From NCBI GenBank assembly GCA_038503035.1, contig JAVSML010025221.1, forward strand, positions 372,001 to 436,000: 64,000 nt of DNA, given 5' to 3'. This stretch comes from Crocodylus rhombifer. Lineage: Eukaryota; Chordata; Crocodylia; Crocodylidae. Position numbers and translations under genes: made by a program. Position 1 is the first letter of the stretch, and every line of letters starts with the position of its first letter. Below are positions 9,949 through 20,197 of the stretch, one piece after another. The notes below the pieces were generated by a model. It did no database searches. It was not told the origin of the DNA and worked only from the letters and a program-made list of their open reading frames with translations.

Positions 9949-12819
9949 TCCTGTTATATCCAACTGAAGTACTACAATAAGTCCAGCTCATAAATTAAGA
10001 CATAAGGGACAGAAACCTGGAGCCTAACCCCAGACACTTTCCATGTATAAAACTTTTCCCAATGAGAAGTTCACATATGGAAGGCAAGTGGAATTGGTCT
10101 GCTAATGATTAACAAAATTCAATACCAGAGTGTTCAGAATTTAAACCTAAAAAAATGAGCCAAGCCAAGGATGTCAGCATTCAAGCATTTTTATTCCATT
10201 CTCCAAACATACAGTCAGCCATTTCCAGAATGAGTTCTCTAAATCCTAGACATTACAGTATACATAAACATACAGTCATGATGTCCCCTATTGGAAAGCT
10301 ATCTATCCTAACACTGGGCACCTCCCATGAGGACAGCATTCTCAACCACTGAAGTCAATGATTAATTGTAGGCTTTCAACACATCTTATAGGACAGAGCT
10401 TGATGAAATGTTCATCAATAGGAGTCAGTTGAGAATGTAGTATATTTCTCATACATCCTTCACAGATCGCTGAACTGCAGTTTCTTTTAGAAGCTACTAA
10501 CTTGCATCATATTGTCATATGATGCTCTGCCCTGCAGAGACAGAGACAGCTGCAATTTGTGAGTGATACAAAATGTGTGCTGCAAGTGGTTATATATTAA
10601 GTATATTAACTTCAGCACATACGCATGTGTGCATCAGCAGAGAGAGAGTGAGGTTCTTTAGAGCAAAGGTACTAAGTTTTCATTTCAAGTTCAAAAAGCA
10701 AGCCATGAAGTTGCTAACTTCTGAGTCTGTTTTGAAAAACACCAGTAGTAACAACAAGAAATAAGGTCAAATCTACTGTGCTTATTTTCAAGGATCAAAA
10801 AAAAGAAAGAAAGAGATTGCTGCTAATGCATTTTACAGCTGCTGAAAGCTCCAGACTAAATTGCTTGGCAAGACACAAGGCCATCAGGGCACTCAAAGAA
10901 ATAGGCTCTACAATTATCACTAATTAACCACCCCTTAACAGTTGGGAGCCAGTTGGAGAGGGTTTAGCATGAATGTAAATGAGGAGGGAGGGACATACTG
11001 GAATGAGATTGTGTGGCATATTTGTTTTGTTTTGACTTCTTTCCAGACATATTTCAGTTTACATAAATATTTGAAGGTCGGATCAGACAGGATTTGTAGC
11101 ACAATAGTATTAGGAATGCTTTTGCAAAAACTTTGATATGGTTTAAATTAGGTTCCAAGAAGGGGGAGGGGGAAAACAGAGCTCTCTCTAACGTTTAAGT
11201 TACTACAACAAGAACTACTACAAATTTAATAAATTTACAGATTATAATGACCCTGAAAACTCAAAGTCCCTTCTTTTCTCCTCTGCGTTATGATTAGAAA
11301 GTGACCTACATTTATTTAAACAAAACGACTGACACGATTGAAAACTCTTTGTGCAAGGAAAGATGCTTGCCAAATGACGGAGTTAAACAGTGCATGTGAT
11401 ACCACATTATAAGTGACCTTTCACTGACCTCAGGTTTTGGATTTAGAGGGTTAAAGTTGTCTTTTGGCATTTGTGCATATCCCCCCCACCCCAAGTGTTT
11501 ATAGAAATGAAAGAGGACCCCACCCTTTGAACCAGGCAAGCTGTTTCCTGCAGAACCAAGTTTGAGTCTCTCTCAGTTAATGCCTTATGAAAAGCAGTCG
11601 GTCAGTTCATTTCAAGGAGAATGTTTGTTACTTTTACAAGTTTCTAATTTTCCAAGTGGGCAAAAAGCTTTCTGAGGTTACAGCCATTTGAAGATGGAGG
11701 GGAGATTAAAATACAGAAAAATATTTGAAGCAGAATTTAGGTAGTTCCATGGTAAAAAGAAAAATATCCACGGTCACGTTATGACCTTGTTATGTAAAAC
11801 TGGAGAAAATGTGCTGAAAGCAATGGAATTACCTAGAAGTCAGAACAGGACAGATATTTTTCCCAGCTCTACACCAGCAGGATAAAGTGGATTCTCATAC
11901 AAATACTATTACCCGAGAAATACTTGCTTTTATTTTTAAATTAATTTGATTAGGGTGTGTTCATAAAAATCAAATGAAATGTAAGAACCCATTGCTGAGT
12001 GGAGCAGGAAAGGGCTTCATAGAGAGATTTTATTGTTTACATTCAATGAAAGGAAAAGTCTGATTTCAAGTAGTCAGATTTAATCTTGGTGCAGATTAAA
12101 ATGGCACTATTGTGTTCTGCTGGGGCTGTTTGGAAAGGTGAACCAAGGCTTTTGCAGAGTTGTAGCATTTCAGTACAGACATGGGAGCTACATGCGAGCA
12201 ACCCAGACAGCAGTGCCAAATTGTCTGCACAAGGGGCTCTTCAGTGCCTACAATATAAACACTGCCTTTCAGGATTCGAGTTTCACAATGATCTTTACCT
12301 GCATTTACAAACTGCCTGTGCTCATGCTCATGCAGATCAGTTTTGTCTAGCCACTTGCTGGCATTTCTCCCCTTGCTTGGATGTTTGCAAAGGTCTGCTG
12401 TGCAGCACTGCAAGGTTATTTTTTTCGAGGATGGACAACTGAACTACTATTTGCACAGTAGTTTGTTCACATCTTTTTTGTAATTACATAATTGAAGTGA
12501 CTTTTAGCATCAATAGTCCTAAAAAAAAAGAAGAATGGTCAATCATTTCCAGGACTGGATCATAAACATACATTGGACAGTTGCAGTAGGTTTAATCCCA
12601 GTAAAATTAATTAAAATTCAATCTACAATATGTCACAAATGTGCAGAGTTATAATTTTCCACTTGCAGTTCATACGTACTATGAAATTTGTTTGGGGAAG
12701 CATATTGCCTACTAGCATAAAACTCTTTAATAAGACATGTTGTGCTGTAAGTAACCTGGATAAACTAATGCAGAATTGCAATCTAGCTTTTAAAGTTAGG
12801 TTCAGGAGGTAGGAATTCC
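9949..12819. other. No recognisable gene or repeat
   Basis: Nearly 3 kb with no supported gene. Overlapping frames of 105-118 codons on both strands at about 12086-12442 have no known domain, signal or splice context and look like chance. Confidence 0.5.
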
Positions 12820-12910
12820 CAAGTTCTAATGCTACTTCTTGTGTTTTAGGCAAATTATTTAGCACACCTTTGCCTCAGGTTCCCTCTTTGTGAAAATGGG
12901 GTTAATGTAC
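12820..12910 (+). repeat. MIR-like CORE-SINE relic
   Basis: The order TTTTAGGCAAATTATTTAGC, then TTTGCCTCAGGTTCCCTC, then GTGAAAATGGGGTTAAT parallels the conserved MIR core (GGCAAGT..ACTTAAC, GCCTCAGTTTCC, GTAAAATGGG). It is highly diverged. Ends are approximate. Confidence 0.6.
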
Positions 12911-13045
12911 TTTGTACTTTTCTTTTTTGTAGGGGCATTGTGGAGAATACCCCCAGTAACAAAAGTAGGAGATATATACATTAAACAAAACACTTCTTCT
13001 GAGTGTCACAGTTCAAAGCAGGATGTTGGGCTGTTTATTAAATAC

Positions 13046-13142
13046 TTGATGTTCCCAGCTCTGCCACAGAACTTCCTTTGTGACATTGGACAAGTCATGT
13101 AGGTCCAGGTTTCACTAAGAATTAGGTGCCAAAATATCTAAA
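13046..13142 (+). repeat. MIR-like SINE, 5' half, split by LTR
   Basis: GTTCCCAGCTCTGCCAC followed by TTTGTGACATTGGACAAGTCA matches the MIR core (CCCAGCTCTGCCACT, TGTGACCTTGGGCAAGTCA). The SINE stops at the LTR insertion point and its second half resumes after 14505. Confidence 0.6.
13138..13142. repeat. Target site duplication CTAAA, left
   Basis: CTAAA directly precedes the TGTCACGG terminus and is repeated exactly at 14505-14509 after the other terminus. Confidence 0.8.
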
Positions 13143-13434
13143 TGTCACGGGGCAGGGTCCTAGGAGTGGCCGTGATCTCTCCGGATGCCCCCTACTGTGC
13201 CAAGTCCGAGATAAAGCACCCTCATTCTTACCCACCACGTCTTTGATGTTAGGTATTTTTATAAGGGAGGCTGCCTTTTTGTCCCCTTGGACACGGTGCT
13301 CTGGTTTATCCTGGCCCCTATTCTGTATCAACTGACTTGGTGCACCCTAGCCTCATGGGCTATGCGTGGCTCCTACCACCTCTGTACCACACCCCAAGCC
13401 TTGCGGACGTTGTATGGTTGATCCCTTGCCACGC

Positions 13435-13745
13435 CCTTACAGGAGCCCCCGGCTACTCTTGCAATTGCCCGCGTCCTCACAGGCTCCCTGGGCTTGTCTC
13501 ACACTGTCCTAGGCCCTCACAGGCTCTCTGGCCTCTTTCACAATGGCCTGTGCCCTCACAGACGTTCTCTGGCTCGCCTTAGGGCCTGCACCCCACAGGC
13601 GTTCCCTGGCTTCCCTCACGGTTGCCCCACGCCCTCACAGATGTTCCCTGGCCTCTCTTTTCTCGCAGTTGCCCGTGCTCCCCGCAGACACTCCCTGGCC
13701 TCTCTCGTGGTTGCCTGTGCTCTCACCGATGCGTGCTAGGGCCTT
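13435..13745. repeat. Degenerate minisatellite inside LTR
   Basis: Units built on CCCTCACAG..GTTCCCTGGC and TTGCCTGTGC recur about every 45-50 bases at least six times, with many substitutions. The array is GC-rich and lies within the LTR. It causes overlapping open frames in several phases, none of which I regard as a gene. Confidence 0.75.
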
Positions 13746-13780
13746 CTCTCACGACTGTGCCTGCTTCGAGGCCTTCTCTC

Positions 13781-13925
13781 AATTGGGGCTCAGGTGGTCG
13801 TAGCCGTGCCTGGCCCTGAACCCCCCTCCTTGGGTCTCAAAGTGAGTACCCTCTGGGCTTCTCGCCTGCGCCTCCCCTTAGGTTTCTCACAATTGGGGCT
13901 CAGGTGGCCGTAGCCATGCCTGGCC
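13781..13925. repeat. 110-bp direct duplication inside LTR
   Basis: AATTGGGGCTCAGGTGG starts at 13781 and again at 13891, each followed by a CGTAGCC..TGCCTGGCCC stretch, so a roughly 110-base unit was tandemly duplicated. Confidence 0.8.
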
Positions 13926-14445
13926 CCCAAATCCCCTCCTTGGTCAACAAGTTTCTGTGGGGCTCAGGCAGCCTTGGCCTTACCTGGCCCCTTCTCAGGG
14001 CTGGGGTCAGTGCACCCCTGAATGCTGTGCCCTCTCTGGCACCGGGGTCCCCACGCTGCCGTGGAGCCGCTATGAGGCCTCCTCCAACCCCTATTAGCCT
14101 CACCCGGCCCTCTGGTCTTATAAAACTACAAACGGAAAACTCAAGCTCCTGGGCTACAACGTAAACTCTAAGCCAACTGGCTAACCATCATTCCAATCCC
14201 TACCAGGGCTTCCTCCACCCAGTATCCTCAAACAGAAGCTGCTCAGGCTTCTCTACTCTGCTTATTCCCACAGGGCTCCTTCTTCCTCGGCTGCTAGTGG
14301 GGAACTGCCTCCCTGGCCTCAGCCTGGATTATGTTTATATTGGCCAGGCCCTGCCCCCTTCCAGTCAGCTGACCGACTGCGGTTGCCCTGGCAACCGGCA
14401 CCTGTACTTCTTTATAGAAGCAGGGCAACGAAGTGCCCTGTGACA

Positions 14446-14460
14446 CATCTCCCCCCTTAA
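14446..14460 (-). other. Polypurine tract of LTR element
   Basis: On the minus strand TTAAGGGGGGAGATG lies immediately upstream of the TGTCACAGGG that opens the complete LTR. This is the position of a plus-strand priming site in LTR retroelements. Confidence 0.65.
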
Positions 14461-14504
14461 GTTCAAGACTCTCTAGGAGCAAGGTACTGAAGTGCCCTGT
14501 GACA

Positions 14505-14640
14505 CTAAATAATTTTAGGCCTTAGTCTCTCTATGCTTCAGTTTCCAATCTGTAAAAGGCAAGCTTTGTCCCATATCTCACAGGGGCGTTAAGAGAATAA
14601 ATACTTTAAAAACTGGTACTCAAGATACTGGAAATCATAA
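14505..14640 (+). repeat. CTAAA duplication and MIR-like SINE, 3' half
   Basis: The right copy of CTAAA (14505-14509) is followed by CTTAGTCTCTCTATGCTTCA, GTTTCCAATCTGTAAAAGG and CTCACAGGGGCGTTAAGAG. These parallel MIR 3' blocks (CTCTGTGCCTCAGTTTCC, CATCTGTAAAATGGG, CTCACAGGGTTGTTGTGAG). It continues the SINE interrupted at 13142. Confidence 0.6.
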
Positions 14641-14794
14641 GTATGACCAACTTAAGATCACATTAAGTGGTATATGGGTGGATATTATATATAGGGATCT
14701 ACCCTATTTGTGATTGCAGAAACTGCAAAAAAACCCCAAACTGTTTCTGCAACCCTTGTGAAAATGGTGATTCCCATGATTTTGGCATGGAATC
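14641..14794. other. No recognisable gene or repeat
   Basis: Short AT-rich stretch before the CR1 copy. The exact CR1 5' junction within it is not clear. Confidence 0.4.
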
Positions 14795-16790
14795 ACGGGG
14801 AGGCAGATTCCATGCCTCCATGGCTCACCAAAAGCATCCGGGAATGTCTCCTTGCTAAAAAGGAGGCGTATACCCAATGGAAAGAAGGGTCATCACCAGG
14901 GATGACTATTCTGCAGTCGCTCGGGGATGTAGGGGGGCAAGGCAGAGATGGAATTAGGACTAGCTTCTCAGATTAAGGACAATAAGAAGTTCTTTTTTAA
15001 ATACATAGGGGGCAAAAAGAAGGTCCGAGGTAACATGGGGCCCTTGCAGAACGTATTGGGAAATTTGGTCGTCACACCAGATGACAAAGCTAACATGTTT
15101 AACGATTTCTTTGCCTCTGTCTTCCTAAGTAGGAACCAGAACAGCCACCTCCCTGCTGGGCCCCCCTCGGGCCCCGGGGGAGGCACACCTGGGCCAAAGG
15201 TTAGCGAGGAACTAGTTAGGGAGCTTCTGGAGGGGCTGGATGTATTCAAGTCAGCCGGCCCAGACGATCTCCACCCTAGAGTCCTAAAGGAATTGGCTGA
15301 GGTCATTGCAGGACCCCGGCACTGCTTTATGAGCACTCGTGGTGCTCTGGTGTGGTGCCAGAGGACTGGAAGAGGGCCAAAGTGGTTCCCATCTTCAAAA
15401 AGGGGAGGAAGGAGGACCCACGAAACTATAGGCCAGTTAGTCTTACCTTGATCCTAGGCAAGCTGTTTGAGAAAATTATGCTGGCACACATCCATGAGGG
15501 GCCAGCAGGGGACTGCATGCTTAGGGGCAACCAACACGGGTTCATCAGTGGTAGGTCCTGTCAGACCAACCTGGTGGCCACCTATGATCAGATTACCAGA
15601 TCATTAGATGCAGGGGTAGCAGTGGACATAGTCTTCCTGGACTTCTAGGAGGCATTCAACACTATCTCTCACCCTGTTCTCATTAAGAAACTGGGGGACT
15701 GTGGTGTCAACGCCCACACAGTCAATTGGGTCGCCAACTGGCTGGAGGGCCGCACCCAGAGGGTGGTGGTGGATGGGTCCTTCTCAACTTGGAAGGACGT
15801 GGGCAGTGGGGTTCCACAGGGCTCGGTCCTTGGGCCCACACTGTTCAACATCTTCATCAGTGATTTGGATGAGGGGGTAAAAAGCACCCTGTTCAAATTT
15901 GCTGATGACACTAAGATGTGGGGGGATGTTGGCATACTAGAAGGAAACATCAGGCTACAATCAGACCTAGACAGGCTACAAGGGTGGGTGGATGTGAATA
16001 GGATGGGATTCAACACAGACAAGTGCAAGGTGATGCACCTGGGGAGGAACAACCGGCACCATACCTACAGGTTGGAGAACTCCCCTCTTGTCAGCACGGA
16101 GGCAGAAAAGGATCTTGGAGTCATAATTGACTCCAAGATGAACATGGGTGGCAATGTGGGGAGGCAGTCAGGAAGGCCAACCGTACCTTGTCATGCATCC
16201 ACAGATGCATCTCGAGCAGGTCCAGGGAGGTGATCCTACCCCTCTATGCAGCACTGGTCAGGCCACAGCTGGAGTACTGAATCCAGTTCTGGGCGTCGCA
16301 CTTCAAGAGGGATGTGGACAGCATGGAGAGGGTCCAGAGGAGGGCCACTCACATGATCAGGGGGCAGCAGGGCAGGACCTATGAGGAGAGGCTACAGGAC
16401 TTGAACCTGTTCAGCCTCCAAAAGAGAAGGCTGAGGGGGGGGATGATGTGGCCTGTTATAAACTAGTCAGGGGGGATCAGCAGGCATTGTGGGAGTCCCT
16501 GTTCCCCTGAGCACTGCCAGGAGTGACCAGGAATAATGGTCACAAGCTGGCAGAGAGCAGGTTTAGGCTAGATATCAGGAGGCGCTACTTCACGGTCAGG
16601 GCGGCTAGGGTCTGGAACCAACTTCGAAGAGAAGTGGTGCAGGCTCCTACCCTGGGGGTTTTTAAGAGGAGGTTGGATGAATATCTTGCTGGGGTCATTT
16701 ATCCCCAGTATTGTTTCCTGCCATAGCAGGGGGTCGGACTAGATGATCTACTCAGGTCCCTTCCGACCCTAGAAACTATGAAACTATGAA
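14795..16790 (+). mobile_element. CR1 LINE, 5' truncated, frames broken
   Basis: This copy starts just before the reverse transcriptase of ORF2 (a PPWLTKSIRECLLAKKEAY stretch at about 14810) and ends in the CR1 tail GGTCCCTTCCGACCCTAG followed by AAACTATGAAACTATGAA at 16790. The endonuclease and ORF1 are missing. Frame breaks include a shift near 15310, a TAG at 15646-15648 inside motif A (FLDF then stop, where the intact copy has an arginine), and further shifts after about 16150. Motif B (GVPQGSVLGP) and the catalytic FADD box are still readable at about 15805-15910. The C-terminal RLDEYLAGVI end is present. The sequence is close to the 26.7-kb copy, so it is a fairly young but dead insertion. 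Confidence 0.93.
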
Positions 16791-19402
16791 TTGCTAAAAA
16801 TAAAAACCTGGTTCCCCAGGAGGAGCCAGTGGTTTCCAGGGCCACTGTGGCCCAGCCTCCCAGTCCACCAGGGGCTTGGAAAAGTTGCCAGCATGAAGAA
16901 GAGCAAATATGGCTGCCACCCCCCCTTGCTGCTGTTTGGCTGAGAGGGCTGCCCATCACGTGGCCTCACCCCTCTCCACTAAGCACCAGCAAGAGACAGG
17001 GCCTCACAATAGGCAGTCCTCTTGGCCAATCAGCAACAAGAGGCAGGGCTGCCAGGGCCCCTCAGCCAATCAGCAGCAAGGGTGCCATGAAAAGACCATG
17101 AAAATGGTGCTGTGCGCCACAAGCAGCCAGTGATTTTTCTTTTGCCTCACACACAATTTAGGTAGCTGCCTAATGAGAGACATTATTCTTGGGAATGACG
17201 ATGGGACGAGACTGACAAGCCTCGTTTAAGTGTTATCAACCAATAACACCAGGGACCAACACCTTTTCTATGCCCCCTCACAGCAAATAAGAAGAGGGCA
17301 AAAACTGATAAGTACTCCCTTTCTCTTAAAGCCTTTAAAATGGAAACTAAAAATCACAGTAATTTAACTTTACTTGCTGCAAAATAAATGTGAATACATG
17401 GACAGTTACCACATATCAGCTACTCTATGGTCAGTCCCTCTGTGAACTACCATGGATGCATTCATTGGCAAGATCTCTGTTTCACTGTAACAGCCTTTGA
17501 ATGAAATTGGAAACAAACAGATTATGCTTTTCCCTTTTTACTTCTTTTAAAGTAAAATATGGTTATGTAGTCAAGAAAGCAGCTGGCATGTCAAAAGCTA
17601 GGAGCATCATGATAACAAATGCTCAATGCAAGTACAGAGAAGGTGGATGTGTTTGGGAAGTGTACTAATGTAAAGTAATATTAGTTTATTCTGTGAATTA
17701 TGTACAAGCCTCACATTAAGATCACAAATCAAAAGAAGGGGACCTAATCTAAGGCACGTGGTCCAAATTATGGCTGATCGAGCTATTGGTACTTTTGTCA
17801 TTTCTACTGTATTAGCTTAATCATAACCTTAGCAGGACAAAGTGCAGGTCAGTTTTTCAGCACAGCTCATTACTTCACACTAGATTCTGCCAATTTGCAT
17901 CCTTTCGTAAGCGGTCACTTCAATCCCGAATGCACCATTACAACAGAAGCACCAACGAGTATGCAGGCCTAACTGCATCAAACAGATACAGGGCCAAGAA
18001 AAGTTCTCCAGGGTACTTGCCAGTAACTGAAAACTACAACAGCAACAAAACAGAACATGGGAGGAAAGAGCTAAACATCTGCTGAACTGGCTCATCATGT
18101 AGTAGAGGTTCATAGTGCACTTAGGAGTTTTTCTTATCTTCAGGCCAGTCTAAAGAAAGTTCCCCACAAGCAATTATTTTTTAAAATTGCCCAATACTTT
18201 GGTTTTCTTTTCACATGAATTGCTATACTTCAAATGATCAGCTTAGAATGAACTGATATTAAAAAGAAAAACATGTTAGAATTGATTTTTAAAAGTCTCT
18301 GATTACCCTTCCTACAAATGAAGAGTCATATATGTCAGCAATTTCCTCTGGGATTCCCAATTTCTCTACTTTTGTTTAGATTGAAAGTTCTTTAGGAATG
18401 GTACTTCCTCTGCTTTTGTTTAAAATGGTTCCCAGTGATTAACACTTAAATAAAAGGAATACTTTGGCATTTTCTTCAGTTATTTACCTGAAACAATTTT
18501 AAAATGCACTTTAAATTCATAAGTAAAAGTCTGACCTCCTCCCTAGGACTGACCATCATCTCCACTCTCATAGAGGATGTAATTCAGCAAAACAAACAAA
18601 CAGATGCTTAATACTGAGCACATGCTGAAGGAGTTGGTGCTTGCCACTGTTGGGGGCTGGACAGTGATGCTGATGGATGTTAAGAATGAATCAGACCTAT
18701 ATTTTTTGCTGAAACAAGGTCTGATATAGATAGCCCTGTGGCTTTTAGTTCAGCTACAAGTGTGTAGCTTTATTTTGGAGAGAACAGTGCAGATATTTGC
18801 AACTACTGGCCTCATTTCTCCCTTTCCATTGAGAGATTACACCCACTCTAGGCTCATGCTCCAGCTGGAAACCCCCACAGATGTTTGTGCAGTAAATCCC
18901 TCTGTTCTAGTAGTAGAAAGACTGTGGCTACACTAAGACACATAAATAAAGATAACCTAGAAATGAAAGCACCACAGAAGCATGGAAATTGTCCTTTAGA
19001 GGGATGCAAATGCTTTTGCAATGATGGAACGGATTCTGTAGCCAATCTATCCAAGTTCAGTTGTGTTTGCTGAAGCTCAAAACAACAACAGCTTTTCAGT
19101 TGGAGAGGTTTTTGAGTTGAAGAGAAAAATAGAAGTGTGAGAGAAAACCCAGGGTGCTCTCAGAGACATACTATAGGTTTGTGGAAGTTTAATGGTCCCC
19201 CACTCCACCAAATGGGTATGCCCAGAAATCACAATTTACCACTTCAGTCAAACAAAAGAAAAAACAAAAGGTTTTGTTACATGGAAAGAAAAAGTGATCA
19301 AATGCTTTGACAACAGAACATGGTAAAACCAAACTGACAAAATCCTTACCCTACTTTTGGACTACCACCTAGGCCTCATGACGTTTCTATAATAATCCCA
19401 TG
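16791..19402. other. No gene; GC-rich block with CCAAT boxes
   Basis: At 16800-17110 there is a GC-rich block with two CCAATCAGCARCAAG motifs (about 17026-17040 and 17067-17081). They could be LTR promoter CCAAT boxes, but I found no element ends. The remainder to 19402 is AT-rich with nothing I can name. Confidence 0.4.
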
Positions 19403-19688
19403 GGGCTAACTAAGGGGGTGTGAAACAGGCCCTATTCAATTTGGATTCAGCCCAAATCAGGGACAGTGATTCGATTCGTTGGTTTGGATCACTAACCCTG
19501 ATTCAATTCGGCTGAATCTGAAGATTTGATGCAGATTTGGAGAATCAGCGATTCGGCCGTAGACACAGCTTTAAATGTTTTTTCTACATACCTCAAGGTA
19601 CCAGTGTGGCTTGTGAATGCTGTGATGCTGGGGTGCATGGAGCCTCCCACAGGAGTATGGGGGGGCCCTGCACGTGCTCAGCGGCAAA

Positions 19689-19728
19689 CCCAGAAGTGGA
19701 CTGGAAGTACTTCTGGTCCACTTCTGGG
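19689..19728. repeat. Inner palindrome 1 of foldback element
   Basis: CCCAGAAGTGGACTGGAAGT (19689-19708) is followed directly by its reverse complement with two mismatches, giving a 40-base palindrome with no loop. Confidence 0.85.
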
Positions 19729-19875
19729 TCCACCGGGGAGCACACTTGGGGGGGCCCTGCATCCCTGAGGCTCAGCGATTGGCCATGTGGGGATCCTGGG
19801 TGCCCCCTCAGACCCAGGAGGCACCAGTCGCTGAGCCAGAAGGGCATGGGGGGGCCCCCTATGTGTTCCCTGGCA

Positions 19876-19919
19876 GACCCAGAAGTGGACCGGAAGTGCT
19901 TCTGGTCTACTTCCAGGTC
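19876..19919. repeat. Inner palindrome 2 of foldback element
   Basis: GACCCAGAAGTGGACCGG and the following 22 bases form an imperfect palindrome closely related to the one at 19689-19728, so the foldback contains a nested hairpin in each half. Confidence 0.8.
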
Positions 19920-20197
19920 TGCTGCTGAGCGCGCTGGGGGCCCCTCCGCACTTCTGTGGGATGCTCCATCTGCCCCAGCATCGCAGCACTCACAAGCCAT
20001 GCCTGGTACCTAGAGGTATGTAGAAAAAGCATTTAAAGCTGTGTCTATGTCCAAATTGCCAAAACTTTCCAAATCAATTCGGAGAGATTAAAGGGTCCTC
20101 TGATTTGATTTGGATTTGGAGATTTGGCCATCGAATAAGGCCAAATCTCCACCAAATCGAATCGGGGACCGAAGCTTCGCACAGCCCTAGGGCTAAC

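Larger units (their letters stand above)
13143..14504 (-). mobile_element. Internally deleted LTR element
   Basis: The element begins TGTCACGGGG, ends CCCTGTGACA and is flanked by a perfect 5-bp duplication CTAAA. Read on the minus strand it starts with a 59-base remnant whose first 38 or so bases copy the start of an LTR (TGTCACAGGGCACTTC), then jumps to a purine tract AAGGGGGGAGATG, then enters a second TGTCACAGGGCACTTC that opens a 1303-bp LTR ending at 13143. A purine tract immediately before an LTR start is the hallmark of a 3' LTR, so the orientation is minus. Everything from within the 5' LTR to the purine tract appears deleted. A TATAAA motif lies on the minus strand at about 14411-14416. 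The LTR contains a degenerate minisatellite. A 5-bp duplication fits several LTR groups, so I do not name one. It carries no protein-coding sequence. Confidence 0.8.
19411..20189. mobile_element. Foldback hAT MITE with 8-bp duplication
   Basis: The element is flanked by the identical 8-bp sequence GGGCTAAC (19403-19410 and 20190-20197), which is diagnostic of the hAT superfamily. Its termini, TAAGGGGGTGTG and (reversed) TAGGGCTGTGCG, match hAT ends. It is a near-complete palindrome: the left arm at about 19559-19670 (AGACACAGCTTTAAATG, CTACATACCTC, GGCTTGTGAATGCTG) is repeated inverted at about 19930-20048. Two further palindromes occur inside. The inverted arms create overlapping open frames on both strands, the longest 158 codons at 19537-20013, but these are by-products of the foldback and encode no transposase. 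Confidence 0.88.

Noticed and set aside
12086..12442. Overlapping 118- and 105-codon frames on opposite strands
   Set aside because: Mutually exclusive frames without domains or splice context, best explained by chance.
13435..13745. Regularly spaced repeats that could suggest a CRISPR array
   Set aside because: The units are degenerate with no uniform spacers, lie inside an LTR, and the genome is vertebrate.
19537..20013. 158-codon frame, with opposite-strand frames of 135 and 103 codons
   Set aside because: All arise from the inverted arms of the foldback hAT element. The strands mirror each other and no domain is present.
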